Below, in pieces: positions 28,158-37,351 of a stretch of 64,000 nucleotides of DNA (its first letter is position 1; each line of letters begins with the position of its first letter). The notes below the pieces were generated by a model that searched no databases, had not been told where the DNA came from, and saw only the letters and a list, made by a program, of their open reading frames with translations. Location of the stretch: NCBI RefSeq assembly GCF_003712195.1, contig NZ_RDSD01000001.1, forward strand, positions 124,001 to 188,000, in the 5' to 3' direction. A program made the position numbers and the translations under genes. The stretch is from Proteiniphilum sp. X52 (GTDB lineage: Bacteria; Bacteroidota; Bacteroidia; Bacteroidales; Dysgonomonadaceae).

Positions 28158-29123
28158 TTAGAACAACACTTTCCGCATGAATCGGGAAGTGGCGATTGCG
28201 TCATTCATTTCAACCAGTTCTTCTAGTTCCGCGTAGTTTTCCTCTACAATTTTTTCGAATTGACGTACCCACATGATGCTTTCCCCAATGGCTTCCATCG
28301 CATCTTCGCGATAAGGATACTGGTCCATGGAGAGCCATCCTTTGTATCCGGTTTTCTTCAAACTCAATAGCAAATCGATATAGACCGTGCTGTGTACAGA
28401 AGCGACAATCATGTCATCGTCCCACGCCCCGTGATTGTCATTGAAGTGCATGTGGAAAAGCAGATCCCCGGCACGTTTTGCCAAAACGACAGCTTCAGCC
28501 ACGTTTTCTCCGGCACAGAAGCCATGTCCGGTGTCGATACATATTCCCACGTTGTCATAACCTGTCTCCTTTGCCGCGAGGATTGTATCGGCCATTCGCG
28601 CATGGAAAGAAAAGTTACGCGGCTCTTTGGGCTTATACTCTAAGGCATATTTCAAATCCGGAAACTCCTGTGCCAACCGTGCGGTTCCTTCCCGAAGCCA
28701 TTCCCGTTTCTGATCGTAGTTGGTGGTCAGGAGGTAATCATAGCCGTCTTGGGCCATCCACAGGTTCACTACCTTGCAGTTCATCTCCAAGGCAATGTCA
28801 CTCATCTGGCGCAAATAGTCGAGGGACTGTTGCCGGATTTTAGGGTCGTTGTTTGTAATTGTACCCTTGGCATATTCTTTTACCGTGAATACGTCGGGTA
28901 TAATGGAAACACAGGTCTTTCCATAGTCTTCCAGTCGTTTTTTCATGTCTTTCACGTTGTCGGGACGGATGTCCCAGGTTCCCACCAGTTCAATTCCTTC
29001 CACGTGGGGAATTTTGGCTGCCTGAGCCAACATCTCTTCTGTGCTTGGATTTTCCTTGTAACCCTTACAGAACCGGTCAGATGTATTTCCCAAATTTCCT
29101 AAAATAACTGAGTACTTGTACAT
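28158..29123 (-). CDS. Sugar isomerase/epimerase, xylose-isomerase-like TIM barrel
   Basis: 321 residues without a signal peptide, so cytoplasmic, unlike the rest of the operon. The AP-endonuclease-2/xylose isomerase-like barrel shows the metal-ligand segments ALEYKPKEP, CIDTGHGF, FHMHFNDNHGAWDDD and LSMDQYPYRED in family order. The HFND...DDD segment resembles that of Pseudomonas-type L-rhamnose isomerases as I recall them; with two rhamnosidases in the same operon, conversion of L-rhamnose (or a rhamnose-derived sugar) to the ketose is a reasonable inference but unproven. 34 bases separate its stop from a following 156-base gap to GH78. It would couple extracellular release to cytoplasmic catabolism; no rhamnulokinase or aldolase gene is in the window. 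Confidence 0.75.
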   Translation of the reverse strand: MYKYSVILGNLGNTSDRFCKGYKENPSTEEMLAQAAKIPHVEGIELVGTWDIRPDNVKDMKKRLEDYGKTCVSIIPDVFTVKEYAKGTITNNDPKIRQQSLDYLRQMSDIALEMNCKVVNLWMAQDGYDYLLTTNYDQKREWLREGTARLAQEFPDLKYALEYKPKEPRNFSFHARMADTILAAKETGYDNVGICIDTGHGFCAGENVAEAVVLAKRAGDLLFHMHFNDNHGAWDDDMIVASVHSTVYIDLLLSLKKTGYKGWLSMDQYPYREDAMEAIGESIMWVRQFEKIVEENYAELEELVEMNDAIATSRFMRKVLF

Positions 29124-29211
29124 AATAATTTGTTTTAAAGATAATATAACTATTATTTGCTAACATGTCAGTAGCGCGATTAACTGCACTCATTCATGGG
29201 CGAGAGTTGGG

Positions 29212-30675
29212 TTATTCATAAATCTCGGGAATATCAGTGAGCGTGCGCTCATACATTTTCCTGCCGCCTTTTTCATTCGGGTGATGATAAACCTGCCAGC
29301 CGTAACTGTTTGAATAATCTTCCCAATACATCAGCGATTTGTTTACCTCTTTCCCGTCTCCGTGGATGGAGGTGGGGAGATCAAATTTACAGCCTTTGAT
29401 CCCCAGTTTTTCCCGCACTTTTTCCATAAGCCGGTTATTTTCAATTTGTGTCCCGCTTTCATTACAGGGGATATTATTGAGAATGGGAATGGCTCCTTGT
29501 GCGCTGATGTAATTAACCAACTCGGTCAGGTTGTCTTCGGTATTGCCTCCATTGGTGCCGATGGTCACCATCACGTACTTGGCCTCGATATAGGGTAGTT
29601 CGTTTTTTATATAGTCGAGCAACATCGTGACGGTTCCCCCGCCTCTCCCGCTGGACATGGCATTTCCTTTCAATCTGTTGATGATCATTTGCGTCCAGGA
29701 TTCTGGAAAATCCGCGGTAGGGAAGTATCCTTCCGGTTGGGAGATTGAATCCCCGTAGATCAACACGTTAACCGATTTTTTTAAAGCGAACACGGTCAGT
29801 TGCTTTACCAAGACAAATGAACCTTCCACCAGTCCGAAGCAATAGTGGTCCCATTGCATGCCAACGGCGAATCCTTTTTGCAGGGCGCCGGCTCCCACCC
29901 CTCCCTGGCCGTCGTTGGTAACCGAAACTTCAATTTCTTCACCTGTTTTTGGATCGATGATACGAACTTTTGCCTGTTGGTAGATATGGAATATCTCCAC
30001 GATATATTCCCGGTTTCCTTCGAGGAAAGGAACCGGTTTTTCACTTGCCGGATTTGTTGCGATGGAAACACGTTTGTTGGGTACATCCACAAAAGCATTA
30101 AAATCGCCTTCGCTGCTTCTGAAGAGGATCTTGGCATCATGAGCCGGTTTTATGTGATACCTGGCCATTCGCTCAGCTAACGCATAAAATTTGTCGAGTT
30201 TCACAACACCCCTCGTTCCGGTTACCTTTAATCCTTCCACAGTGTGCTGAGCCACACCGTTTAACTGCAATTCCCGGACGGGGGTGTTGTTCAGCTTCAC
30301 ATCATACAGGACAGTTCCCTGTAGGGGTTTAGCTGCTTCCACGGTTACAGGGATATCCACACTCACCTCCCGGTGTTTTACAGTGATCACTGCCTTTCCT
30401 ACGGCGACCGCCTCCACCAGCCCGTTGACAACTGTGGCCACCGATTCATCCGATGAGGACCATTGGAAGGCGGGTTGATGGGCAACAGAAGGAACCTGGA
30501 GCGCCGTAACCTGCTCTTTATCTCCCACCTGCAGGGTTAAGGATGGTTTGTTCAGGTGGATATTTTCTATCTTATATTCCTCTTCTATTTTGCTTTTTCC
30601 ACACCCGGCAGAAAATAAAGTCGGAAAAAAAAACAATGCAAAAATTAGGAAGAACCTGCATCTACGATTTTTCAT
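29212..30675 (-). CDS. SGNH-family esterase lipoprotein with N-terminal Ig-like (BIG2) domain
   Basis: 487 residues. Lipobox LFSAGC (C25) marks a lipoprotein. Residues ~35-115 form a bacterial Ig-like domain (LNKPSLTLQVGDKEQVTA... ESVATVVNGLVEAVAVGKAVITV). A middle beta-rich segment (~120-295) is followed by an SGNH hydrolase domain with block I LIYGDSIS (serine near 310), block II in SSGRGGGTV, block III TIGTNGGN, and the HHPNEKGG block V histidine near residue 465. It probably removes acetyl or other ester groups from the glycan so that the rhamnosidases can act. Central position in the PUL operon supports this. The exact ester is unknown. Confidence 0.82.
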   Translation of the reverse strand: MKNRRCRFFLIFALFFFPTLFSAGCGKSKIEEEYKIENIHLNKPSLTLQVGDKEQVTALQVPSVAHQPAFQWSSSDESVATVVNGLVEAVAVGKAVITVKHREVSVDIPVTVEAAKPLQGTVLYDVKLNNTPVRELQLNGVAQHTVEGLKVTGTRGVVKLDKFYALAERMARYHIKPAHDAKILFRSSEGDFNAFVDVPNKRVSIATNPASEKPVPFLEGNREYIVEIFHIYQQAKVRIIDPKTGEEIEVSVTNDGQGGVGAGALQKGFAVGMQWDHYCFGLVEGSFVLVKQLTVFALKKSVNVLIYGDSISQPEGYFPTADFPESWTQMIINRLKGNAMSSGRGGGTVTMLLDYIKNELPYIEAKYVMVTIGTNGGNTEDNLTELVNYISAQGAIPILNNIPCNESGTQIENNRLMEKVREKLGIKGCKFDLPTSIHGDGKEVNKSLMYWEDYSNSYGWQVYHHPNEKGGRKMYERTLTDIPEIYE

Positions 30676-30758
30676 CTGACTAAGATATTTATTTTTTCAT
30701 TAATGCCAGTTTTATTCATTGTTATCAAAACAATAGCTGCCTGTTGTTGCAGAAATAG

Positions 30759-32375
30759 TTATTTCATGAGTAACTCAAAACCATTAATATTCATATCGCT
30801 CCATGGAATACCGGTTGCTCCAAAAATATCGTGTGTGTTATAGACTACTCCAATGGTAATACGGGTTGCTTTTTCAATGGTAAATGGGATGCTGTTCACC
30901 GATTTCTGGTTGGCTACCAGATCGCTGAACCCCAATACTTCAGGCGTAGATATAACCCGGTTGTGATCGGGCATTACGGTTCCGTGGGCGATGACCCCAT
31001 ACATGTCTACACAATCCGGGCTGGTTGTGTGTGCCGCGTCGATATCCAACACAAAACTGCCCGGCAAAATATCCAACGTTTGGTAGATTTTTCCGTTTGT
31101 CACTAGCGGAGCCCCCCAAACAGCGGCACTCCAAACACAGAAAGTCCCCACGTTACTGTCAAAGCTTATGTATGCGTTGCTGCTGTGTGTCCACCCGGTT
31201 AGTTTTTGGAACCTTCCAGCGCCTACCAGGGGGAACAGGTCCGAACCGTCTCCCTGAAAAGGTTGCTTTCCATTGATCAGGACGGGTAGACTTACCCCGT
31301 TTGTCCCACTCACGTTTAAATCATTGAATAGGTCTATCTCTGCTATCTGCGTGCTGGTAGTTGGGTTGTGGTTATCAAGGACGGATATCTTGAAATAGCG
31401 GGAAACGACCGATTCTTTGAATTTAAAAGTCTGTTTATGGCTGTTTGCCTTGAACCTGTCTTCCGATATTACCGTCCAATTTTTGTTGTCAGAGCTTATC
31501 TCAAAGGTAAATCGCCGGGCATAACCCGTAGTGCCCGGTTCCTGTGCTTGGACAAAATGAAACCCGTCGAACTTCTTTTCGCTTTGCATGTCCACGATTA
31601 TCCAATGGGGCATCGTTCCCTGTTGCGTATGCCAAACGGTTTCCACCTCGTTATCGATGATATTCTTGGCTGCTGCGGCAGGATCCTCCCCGGAAACTCC
31701 GGCGATTGTCCAGATATCCTTCTCAAAGTTTTTCATTGCCGCCTCTTTCGCGTCGATGTGGGGGGCAGTAAACTCGTCAATAAAGTCACTGGTTGGTTTA
31801 AAAACTGTACAGAAATAGTAGGCTTTACCTAAATCAATGTTATTGATGACGATCGACTGATTGCCTAAGGGCATCATTACGCTGTCGGAAACGCCGGAAG
31901 TGTTTGTGAACAAGATTCTTACTCCTATCTCCTCGGAGATGTTATCATCGAAAAACATTTCTATGGAAGTAGGAGAGAGTGTTCTCTGGTTCAATAATTT
32001 TCGGTTCATCAAACCTTTTTGGTAATTATCTCCATAAATGGTGACGACCACTCCTTTAGGATCGGACGTTTCCCCCTTGCTATTAAGCGTCACCACGCGA
32101 AGGGTTATCTCCCCCTCCGGAAGATTTTCCACTGTTATTGTTTGTGTAGTTTCAGCTTTATCGATTGTAAATTCTTGAAAATTGCCGCTTCCGTGAAATA
32201 CCTTTCCGGTCACAGATTCCGCGGGAGCTTGAAATTCAACTTTTGCACGGTATTTACCCGGAAATGCGTTCAGCTCACCTACAACCGATGGTGGATTGAC
32301 TCCCTCTTCCGTACAGCCAACACATAAGGCTGTAAAAATAAACAGGCTAGAAAGTAAATATGCTAAGTTTTTCAT
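30759..32375 (-). CDS. Surface glycan-binding-type lipoprotein (DUF4998 + discoidin + DUF5013)
   Basis: 538 residues. Lipobox ALCVGC (C21). Order: DUF4998-like fibronectin-type region at ~30-220 (KYRAKVEFQAPA, ITLRVVTLNSKGETSDP), an F5/8 type C (discoidin) carbohydrate-binding domain at ~225-355 (DNEVETVWHTQ, PHWIIVDMQSEKKFDGFHF, RYFKISVLDNHNPTTSTQIAEIDLF), and a C-terminal DUF5013-like domain to residue 538. This arrangement is typical of the lipoprotein following SusD in Bacteroidota loci. It likely holds the polysaccharide at the cell surface beside SusC/SusD. No catalytic motif. Confidence 0.8.
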   Translation of the reverse strand: MKNLAYLLSSLFIFTALCVGCTEEGVNPPSVVGELNAFPGKYRAKVEFQAPAESVTGKVFHGSGNFQEFTIDKAETTQTITVENLPEGEITLRVVTLNSKGETSDPKGVVVTIYGDNYQKGLMNRKLLNQRTLSPTSIEMFFDDNISEEIGVRILFTNTSGVSDSVMMPLGNQSIVINNIDLGKAYYFCTVFKPTSDFIDEFTAPHIDAKEAAMKNFEKDIWTIAGVSGEDPAAAAKNIIDNEVETVWHTQQGTMPHWIIVDMQSEKKFDGFHFVQAQEPGTTGYARRFTFEISSDNKNWTVISEDRFKANSHKQTFKFKESVVSRYFKISVLDNHNPTTSTQIAEIDLFNDLNVSGTNGVSLPVLINGKQPFQGDGSDLFPLVGAGRFQKLTGWTHSSNAYISFDSNVGTFCVWSAAVWGAPLVTNGKIYQTLDILPGSFVLDIDAAHTTSPDCVDMYGVIAHGTVMPDHNRVISTPEVLGFSDLVANQKSVNSIPFTIEKATRITIGVVYNTHDIFGATGIPWSDMNINGFELLMK

Positions 32376-32442
32376 ATGATTGTTTTTTTCTTGTGGGTTT
32401 CATATTGATTATGCTTAATGGATAACAGTTCATCCATATGAA

Positions 32443-34218
32443 TTATCGCCATGCTTCAGGCTGAGTCATTCCCGCTAATTTCTTAGCGTCTTCCAACGGT
32501 ATCGGCAGCACCAGGTATTTGTCGGTATACGATGCATAGTCCCGTATTTTCCTGCGTTCATAATGGAATTTCCCGTCGTCATCCTTGGTTATTCTCATTC
32601 CAGTTACAAAACGATTTGTTTCGTTAAGAATTTTCCACCTGCGTTGGTCATGAAACCTCCATCCTTCCAGGCAAAATTCAACGCGCCGCTCGTTACGGAT
32701 ACGCTGCATTATGAAATCGTAGTTTTTTTGAAAGCCGGGAACCTTTTCAATTCTTGGTTGCAACGCCCTTTCCCTGATGATATTCAGCATGGTCATTGCT
32801 CCATCCAGATCGCCTAATTCGCACAATGCTTCCGCGCGGTTAAGATAGAATTCGGCCAAACGGAAGAATACCCAGTGCGTGGGTTCGCCTCCTCTGCTGT
32901 TTCCCGGTCCCCAGAACTTAACTTGTTTGTCTTTGCGGCTGTAATACCCGGTGCAAGAACGTTGTGTTTCCTGCGAGATGACATCATTGAATCCGTTTCG
33001 ACCCCCGACAAATGTTTCAATGATAAACGGTTCCGTGCAGTTATAGGGCACGCCATAGTCGGCCATGTTATAGAGTATATTTACGTAGAAACGGGCGTCT
33101 CTGTTGGAATAAGGATCTCCCCCCGGCTCCTCACTATACCCCAGTTCGGAGGCTTCGGGCGTGACTGTGATCCTGGTTCGCGTCGCGTCGTTATAGGTTA
33201 CCGGCAAAGCTCCGTTCGTCATTTCAAAACAGTCAACCAGTTCCTGTGTGGGAGACTCCCCGCAATTCCAGATATGTGAGATGGAAGCATGGGGGTATGT
33301 GCCCACATCTACTCCGTTGGTATTGTTAATATGCGAGTTGTCACTCCAGGATCGCCAGATAATTTCCGGAACAGGTGTTGCAAAAGCTCCTACAAAGAGT
33401 TCTTTGTATTTTTCCATCGGAACGAGGCTGTATTCAGACATGTTTATGACATCCTGCGCGGCATCGGCGGCACGTTGCCATTTGTCACGATCTTTTGCGG
33501 GGTTATTGAGTATACTTGCGTTATTGAGCAGGACACGCGCCCGGATAGCATATGCGACGCCGTTATCCACATGCCTTGCCTCGCTCGCTGTTTGCCTGTT
33601 TGGAAGGATACCTGATTTAATCACATCCATCAACTCATCGGATATCTTGCTGGCTATCTCGTCATAGGCCGGTCGCGTGAGCATGTGCCAATCTTTGTAA
33701 GTCGCTTCAAAGGGCTCCTCGATCCAAGGCAGCGGCCCATAAAATTCCAGCAGGTTCATGTAAAACCAACAACGCAGGATGCGTGCTTCCGCCATCCAAG
33801 TGTCTCGTTCCTGTTCGGTGATAGCCGTTGACAGCGGTAGGTACTTGAGGGCATTATTCGCAAAACGGATCCCTCTCCAGAAATCGGGCCATAATTGCTC
33901 CGGGTTCCCGTGCCATGCCCAGTTAATAACAGGATTGCTCAAGGACAAGGAGCCATTGTGCCATTCATACGCGTTATAGGTGGCGGCCCAAAAAGCATTG
34001 TCGGTTAATGTTTCTATGGGATTAAATACGAAAGAAATCTGATCCCTGGCAAGATAAATCTCCCCATACGTCTCATCGATAAGGCCTTTGCTGCGTTGGT
34101 AGTTGTTGAGTATCTCGTTGATGGTGATCTGTCCATCGGGAGTTTTATCGAGAACGTCTTCACATCCATATTGGAATATCAGCCCTATTGCTATAAATAA
34201 ACAAACTATTCTTTTCAT
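32443..34218 (-). CDS. SusD/RagB family nutrient-binding lipoprotein
   Basis: Lid protein of the SusC importer. From the ATG at 34218 (MKRIVCLFIAIGLIFQYGC) the lipobox cysteine is residue 19. An earlier in-frame TTG is not needed. SusD marks: CEDVLDKTPDGQITINEILNN, the TPR-rich LEFYGPLPWIEEPF segment, ARILRCWFYMNLLEFYGPLPW, the FRLAEFYLNRAEALCELGDLDGAMTMLNIIRERA region and RIRNERRVEFCLEGWRFHDQRRW. Length (591 aa) is usual. It follows SusC by 30 bases. Confidence 0.95.
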   Translation of the reverse strand: MKRIVCLFIAIGLIFQYGCEDVLDKTPDGQITINEILNNYQRSKGLIDETYGEIYLARDQISFVFNPIETLTDNAFWAATYNAYEWHNGSLSLSNPVINWAWHGNPEQLWPDFWRGIRFANNALKYLPLSTAITEQERDTWMAEARILRCWFYMNLLEFYGPLPWIEEPFEATYKDWHMLTRPAYDEIASKISDELMDVIKSGILPNRQTASEARHVDNGVAYAIRARVLLNNASILNNPAKDRDKWQRAADAAQDVINMSEYSLVPMEKYKELFVGAFATPVPEIIWRSWSDNSHINNTNGVDVGTYPHASISHIWNCGESPTQELVDCFEMTNGALPVTYNDATRTRITVTPEASELGYSEEPGGDPYSNRDARFYVNILYNMADYGVPYNCTEPFIIETFVGGRNGFNDVISQETQRSCTGYYSRKDKQVKFWGPGNSRGGEPTHWVFFRLAEFYLNRAEALCELGDLDGAMTMLNIIRERALQPRIEKVPGFQKNYDFIMQRIRNERRVEFCLEGWRFHDQRRWKILNETNRFVTGMRITKDDDGKFHYERRKIRDYASYTDKYLVLPIPLEDAKKLAGMTQPEAWR

Positions 34219-34248
34219 TGTATTCAAATGTTATAAGGATGACGTTAA

Positions 34249-37200
34249 CTAAAATGAAATATTTAATCCCACGTTATAGGTTTTGAACACGGGATAAAAG
34301 AGTTCATGGTTCTGTTCCGGATCCTGGTACTTCACCGGATAATGATCAAAAGTTAGCAGGTTTAAGCCATTCACATACAAACGGACAGACGAGGCGCCGA
34401 TGGCGTTGGCCGCCCTCGACGGCAACGAGTAGCCCAGTTCAATGTTCTTCAACCGGATATAGTCTCCGTTTACTTGCCAGAAATCGGCTTGCAATTTGCT
34501 GGCGTTACTACCGGGTTCCAAACGGGGGTAAGTAATCCTTTTCCCGCTCTGGTATCGCTCCTGACTCCAAGCTTCCTTATGCCACTCGTTAAAGTTATAC
34601 GTTTCCCATATTTTCTGGCCGGTCAGGAAATAACTTCTGGCGGCGGCACCCTGCCACATCATGCTGAAATCAAAATTCTTGTGTTGAAAGGTGATTCCGG
34701 TGCCAAATGTCCATTCCGGCACCTCTGGATTCCCGATTGGAACCATATCTTTTTCATCAATCACGCCGTCGCCGTTCTGGTCTTTATATTTCAGATCCCC
34801 CAGTTTGGGAGAAGCGCCCACGCCCGATTGGTCATACCAGTCCACCAAATCCTGTTCGGTGTTGAAGAACCCGGCGGTTTCATATCCGAAACTTTGCCCC
34901 AGTCGATATCCGGTGCTGCGTAGGCGATAAGCATAATCTTCCGGTAGCAGCACTTCACTCAGGTAAACCACTTTGTTCCTGTTAAAGGCTGCGTTAGCCT
35001 TGATATCCAAGCGGGTTTCCCTGGCAAATGATTTCTGATAACTTCCTGTCAGTTCAAAACCCTTGTTCTCGATTACGCCGGCATTAATTTTAGGAATAAT
35101 TCCCGAAACGTGTACCCCGCCGGTTCCAAATACCCCGGTTGGTATTAATCCCGTAGCGGGAATCAGAATGTTGTTTCGCTTCTCGTAAAATATGTCGGCA
35201 TCAAGACTGAAATTATTAAAAAACCGGGTTTCAAGCCCGACGTTGTATTTGTTGGCTTTTTCCCACACGAGTTCGTTGTTTCCAATCTGCGATTCGTGGC
35301 TTCCGCTCCATAAGGTGAGGAAGGCAAACCTGGCACCGTTCATGTTGTCATTTCCCACCTGGCCGTAAGAGGCGCGTAGTTTGGCGAAAGAGAGCCAATG
35401 GCCGGTATTGCTCATGAAGTTTTCTTCTGACAGCACCCATCCCAACGAGAAGGAGGGGAAGAAGCCCATCTTGTGTCCCGGGGCAAACTGTTCCGAACCG
35501 TTGTATCCGAAATTCACTTCCCCAAGATAGCGCCGGTCGTAACTATAGGTGGCCCGGCCTACAAGTCCGATGTAATTATAGGGTAACTCGATATTGACTA
35601 CCCGTTGGTAACGGTTCAGGAGAATCATCGCTGTCACATCGTGTTTGTCGAAGGTGCGCGCGTAGTGAATGGACGCATCCACGTTGAAGAGGTTATTGAA
35701 GGTTTGGTATTGGGCATCCGACAAGGTGCTGTTGGAGTTTGTCCCTGTGGGCTGGTAGCTGACCGAATCGGGGGCAAGGGGATCTTTGACCGCCTCGTAA
35801 AGCTGAAAAGTTCGCTGCCTTACTTGCTGATTGCTGGAGAATGCGTCGTAGGAAACCACCACCTTGGCCGACAGGCCTGGCGTGATAAAACCCAAACTCT
35901 GCTCCACGCCCAATGTGGCGGTTACCTGGTTGGTTTGTGTGTTCCTGAATCCCGTTCTGTTCAACATGCCGTAAGGTACGTTTTCGATATTTCCTCCCTT
36001 AAGGGAATTTGTCAGTACCTCTCCGTCGGGGGTAAGGTCGTTATGGTAATTGCTTGGTGTTTGCAACAGGGAACCGATAACGACGGAGTAGGCATTCACG
36101 TCATTCAAGTACCCGGCATTATTGGGAACGACCACCGGATCATTTTTTTTCTGCATGTATCCGCTCACGTTGAGGAACATTTTTAAGTTATCGGTCAAGT
36201 CAATATCAAAATTTGATCGGAAGTTCACCCTGTTGGCTTTTGATTTAGGGTCATAATCATAGTCGGCGAACTTTTCGGTTTTGAAGATTCCTTCCTGATA
36301 CAGGTAGCCAACGGTCGTAAAGTAACGCATCTTCTCTGCTCCGCCGCTCACGTTCACGTTTACCCGTTGCATGGGGGAATAGTCTCTGATGAATTCTCCC
36401 ACGAAGTCCCGCACGGGATATAACTCGGGGTTGTCCCCTAGCCGGTAGCGTTCCAAGGTGTAATCATCATAGATAGGAGGTCTGTTATTTTGTAATTCCA
36501 CCTGATTTCTTAACAATGCATAATCGTAAGAAGAGACCATACGGGGGAGGCGGGTGGGGGCCTGCCACGATTGTTCAGTTGTGACATCAATGACCGGTTT
36601 CCCTGCTTTGCCCCGTCGTGTGGTGACAATAATGACGCCATTGGCCCCTCGCACACCGTATACCGCCGTGGCGGAGGCGTCCTTCAATACCGTAATTGTT
36701 TCCACCTCCCGGGGATCAAGGGCCTGGAAATCCCTTTCAACTCCATCCACCAATGTTAAAGGTGCCTGTCCGTTGATTGTGCTTCTTCCCCGGATGAAAA
36801 AATCCATTGCTTCCCCTCCCGGCACCCCGGAACGCTGCAATACGGTCAACCCCGGCAAACGGCCAGCCAATGCGATCCCGAGGTTAGAGGCGGGTGTTTG
36901 CCTTAATCCCACTGCAGATATGGTGGAAAGCGCGGCAACCACGCTCTCTTTTTTCTGCTGTCCATAGCCCACCACGACCATCTCTTCCAACTCAGTGAGG
37001 GATTCTTCCAAAACAACATCTATAACGCGTTGATTTCCGACGGTTACTTTCTGGGCCTGATAGCCCAGAAAAGAGAAAACCAAAACGGCATCATCACTGG
37101 TCGCAACGATAGAATATTTACCATCGGTATCTGTGATGGTACCTTGGCCTGATCTTTCTATCTGAATGGTCACACCGGGCAAAGGTTCATTCTGGTTGTT

Positions 37201-37305
37201 CACGACCGTACCCGATACAGTAAGTTGCTGATTTTGTTTGGCGTGTATGCTGAAATTACACGACAACGCCAACACAGCCAAAAACAGATACATCTTTGTT
37301 TTCAT
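34249..37305 (-). CDS. SusC/RagA family TonB-dependent outer membrane transporter
   Basis: Imports oligosaccharides across the outer membrane with SusD, driven by TonB. 1018 residues from MKTKMYLFLAV; an ATG two codons earlier (37311) is equally possible. Signal peptide ~1-22; carboxypeptidase-regulatory domain ~27-100 (GTVVNNQNEPLPGVTIQI...GKYSIVA); TonB box EEMVVVGYG (~108-116); plug ~120-230 with the diagnostic PLTLVDGVERDF, ITVLKDASATAVYGVRGANGVIIVTT; then the 22-stranded barrel ending in LNISF. No STN domain, so control is by the nearby hybrid regulator rather than an anti-sigma partner. Confidence 0.96.
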   Translation of the reverse strand: MKTKMYLFLAVLALSCNFSIHAKQNQQLTVSGTVVNNQNEPLPGVTIQIERSGQGTITDTDGKYSIVATSDDAVLVFSFLGYQAQKVTVGNQRVIDVVLEESLTELEEMVVVGYGQQKKESVVAALSTISAVGLRQTPASNLGIALAGRLPGLTVLQRSGVPGGEAMDFFIRGRSTINGQAPLTLVDGVERDFQALDPREVETITVLKDASATAVYGVRGANGVIIVTTRRGKAGKPVIDVTTEQSWQAPTRLPRMVSSYDYALLRNQVELQNNRPPIYDDYTLERYRLGDNPELYPVRDFVGEFIRDYSPMQRVNVNVSGGAEKMRYFTTVGYLYQEGIFKTEKFADYDYDPKSKANRVNFRSNFDIDLTDNLKMFLNVSGYMQKKNDPVVVPNNAGYLNDVNAYSVVIGSLLQTPSNYHNDLTPDGEVLTNSLKGGNIENVPYGMLNRTGFRNTQTNQVTATLGVEQSLGFITPGLSAKVVVSYDAFSSNQQVRQRTFQLYEAVKDPLAPDSVSYQPTGTNSNSTLSDAQYQTFNNLFNVDASIHYARTFDKHDVTAMILLNRYQRVVNIELPYNYIGLVGRATYSYDRRYLGEVNFGYNGSEQFAPGHKMGFFPSFSLGWVLSEENFMSNTGHWLSFAKLRASYGQVGNDNMNGARFAFLTLWSGSHESQIGNNELVWEKANKYNVGLETRFFNNFSLDADIFYEKRNNILIPATGLIPTGVFGTGGVHVSGIIPKINAGVIENKGFELTGSYQKSFARETRLDIKANAAFNRNKVVYLSEVLLPEDYAYRLRSTGYRLGQSFGYETAGFFNTEQDLVDWYDQSGVGASPKLGDLKYKDQNGDGVIDEKDMVPIGNPEVPEWTFGTGITFQHKNFDFSMMWQGAAARSYFLTGQKIWETYNFNEWHKEAWSQERYQSGKRITYPRLEPGSNASKLQADFWQVNGDYIRLKNIELGYSLPSRAANAIGASSVRLYVNGLNLLTFDHYPVKYQDPEQNHELFYPVFKTYNVGLNISF

Positions 37306-37351
37306 GATCATAAAATATAATTTGTAAAAACACCTCTTTCCTTCATGCTGA

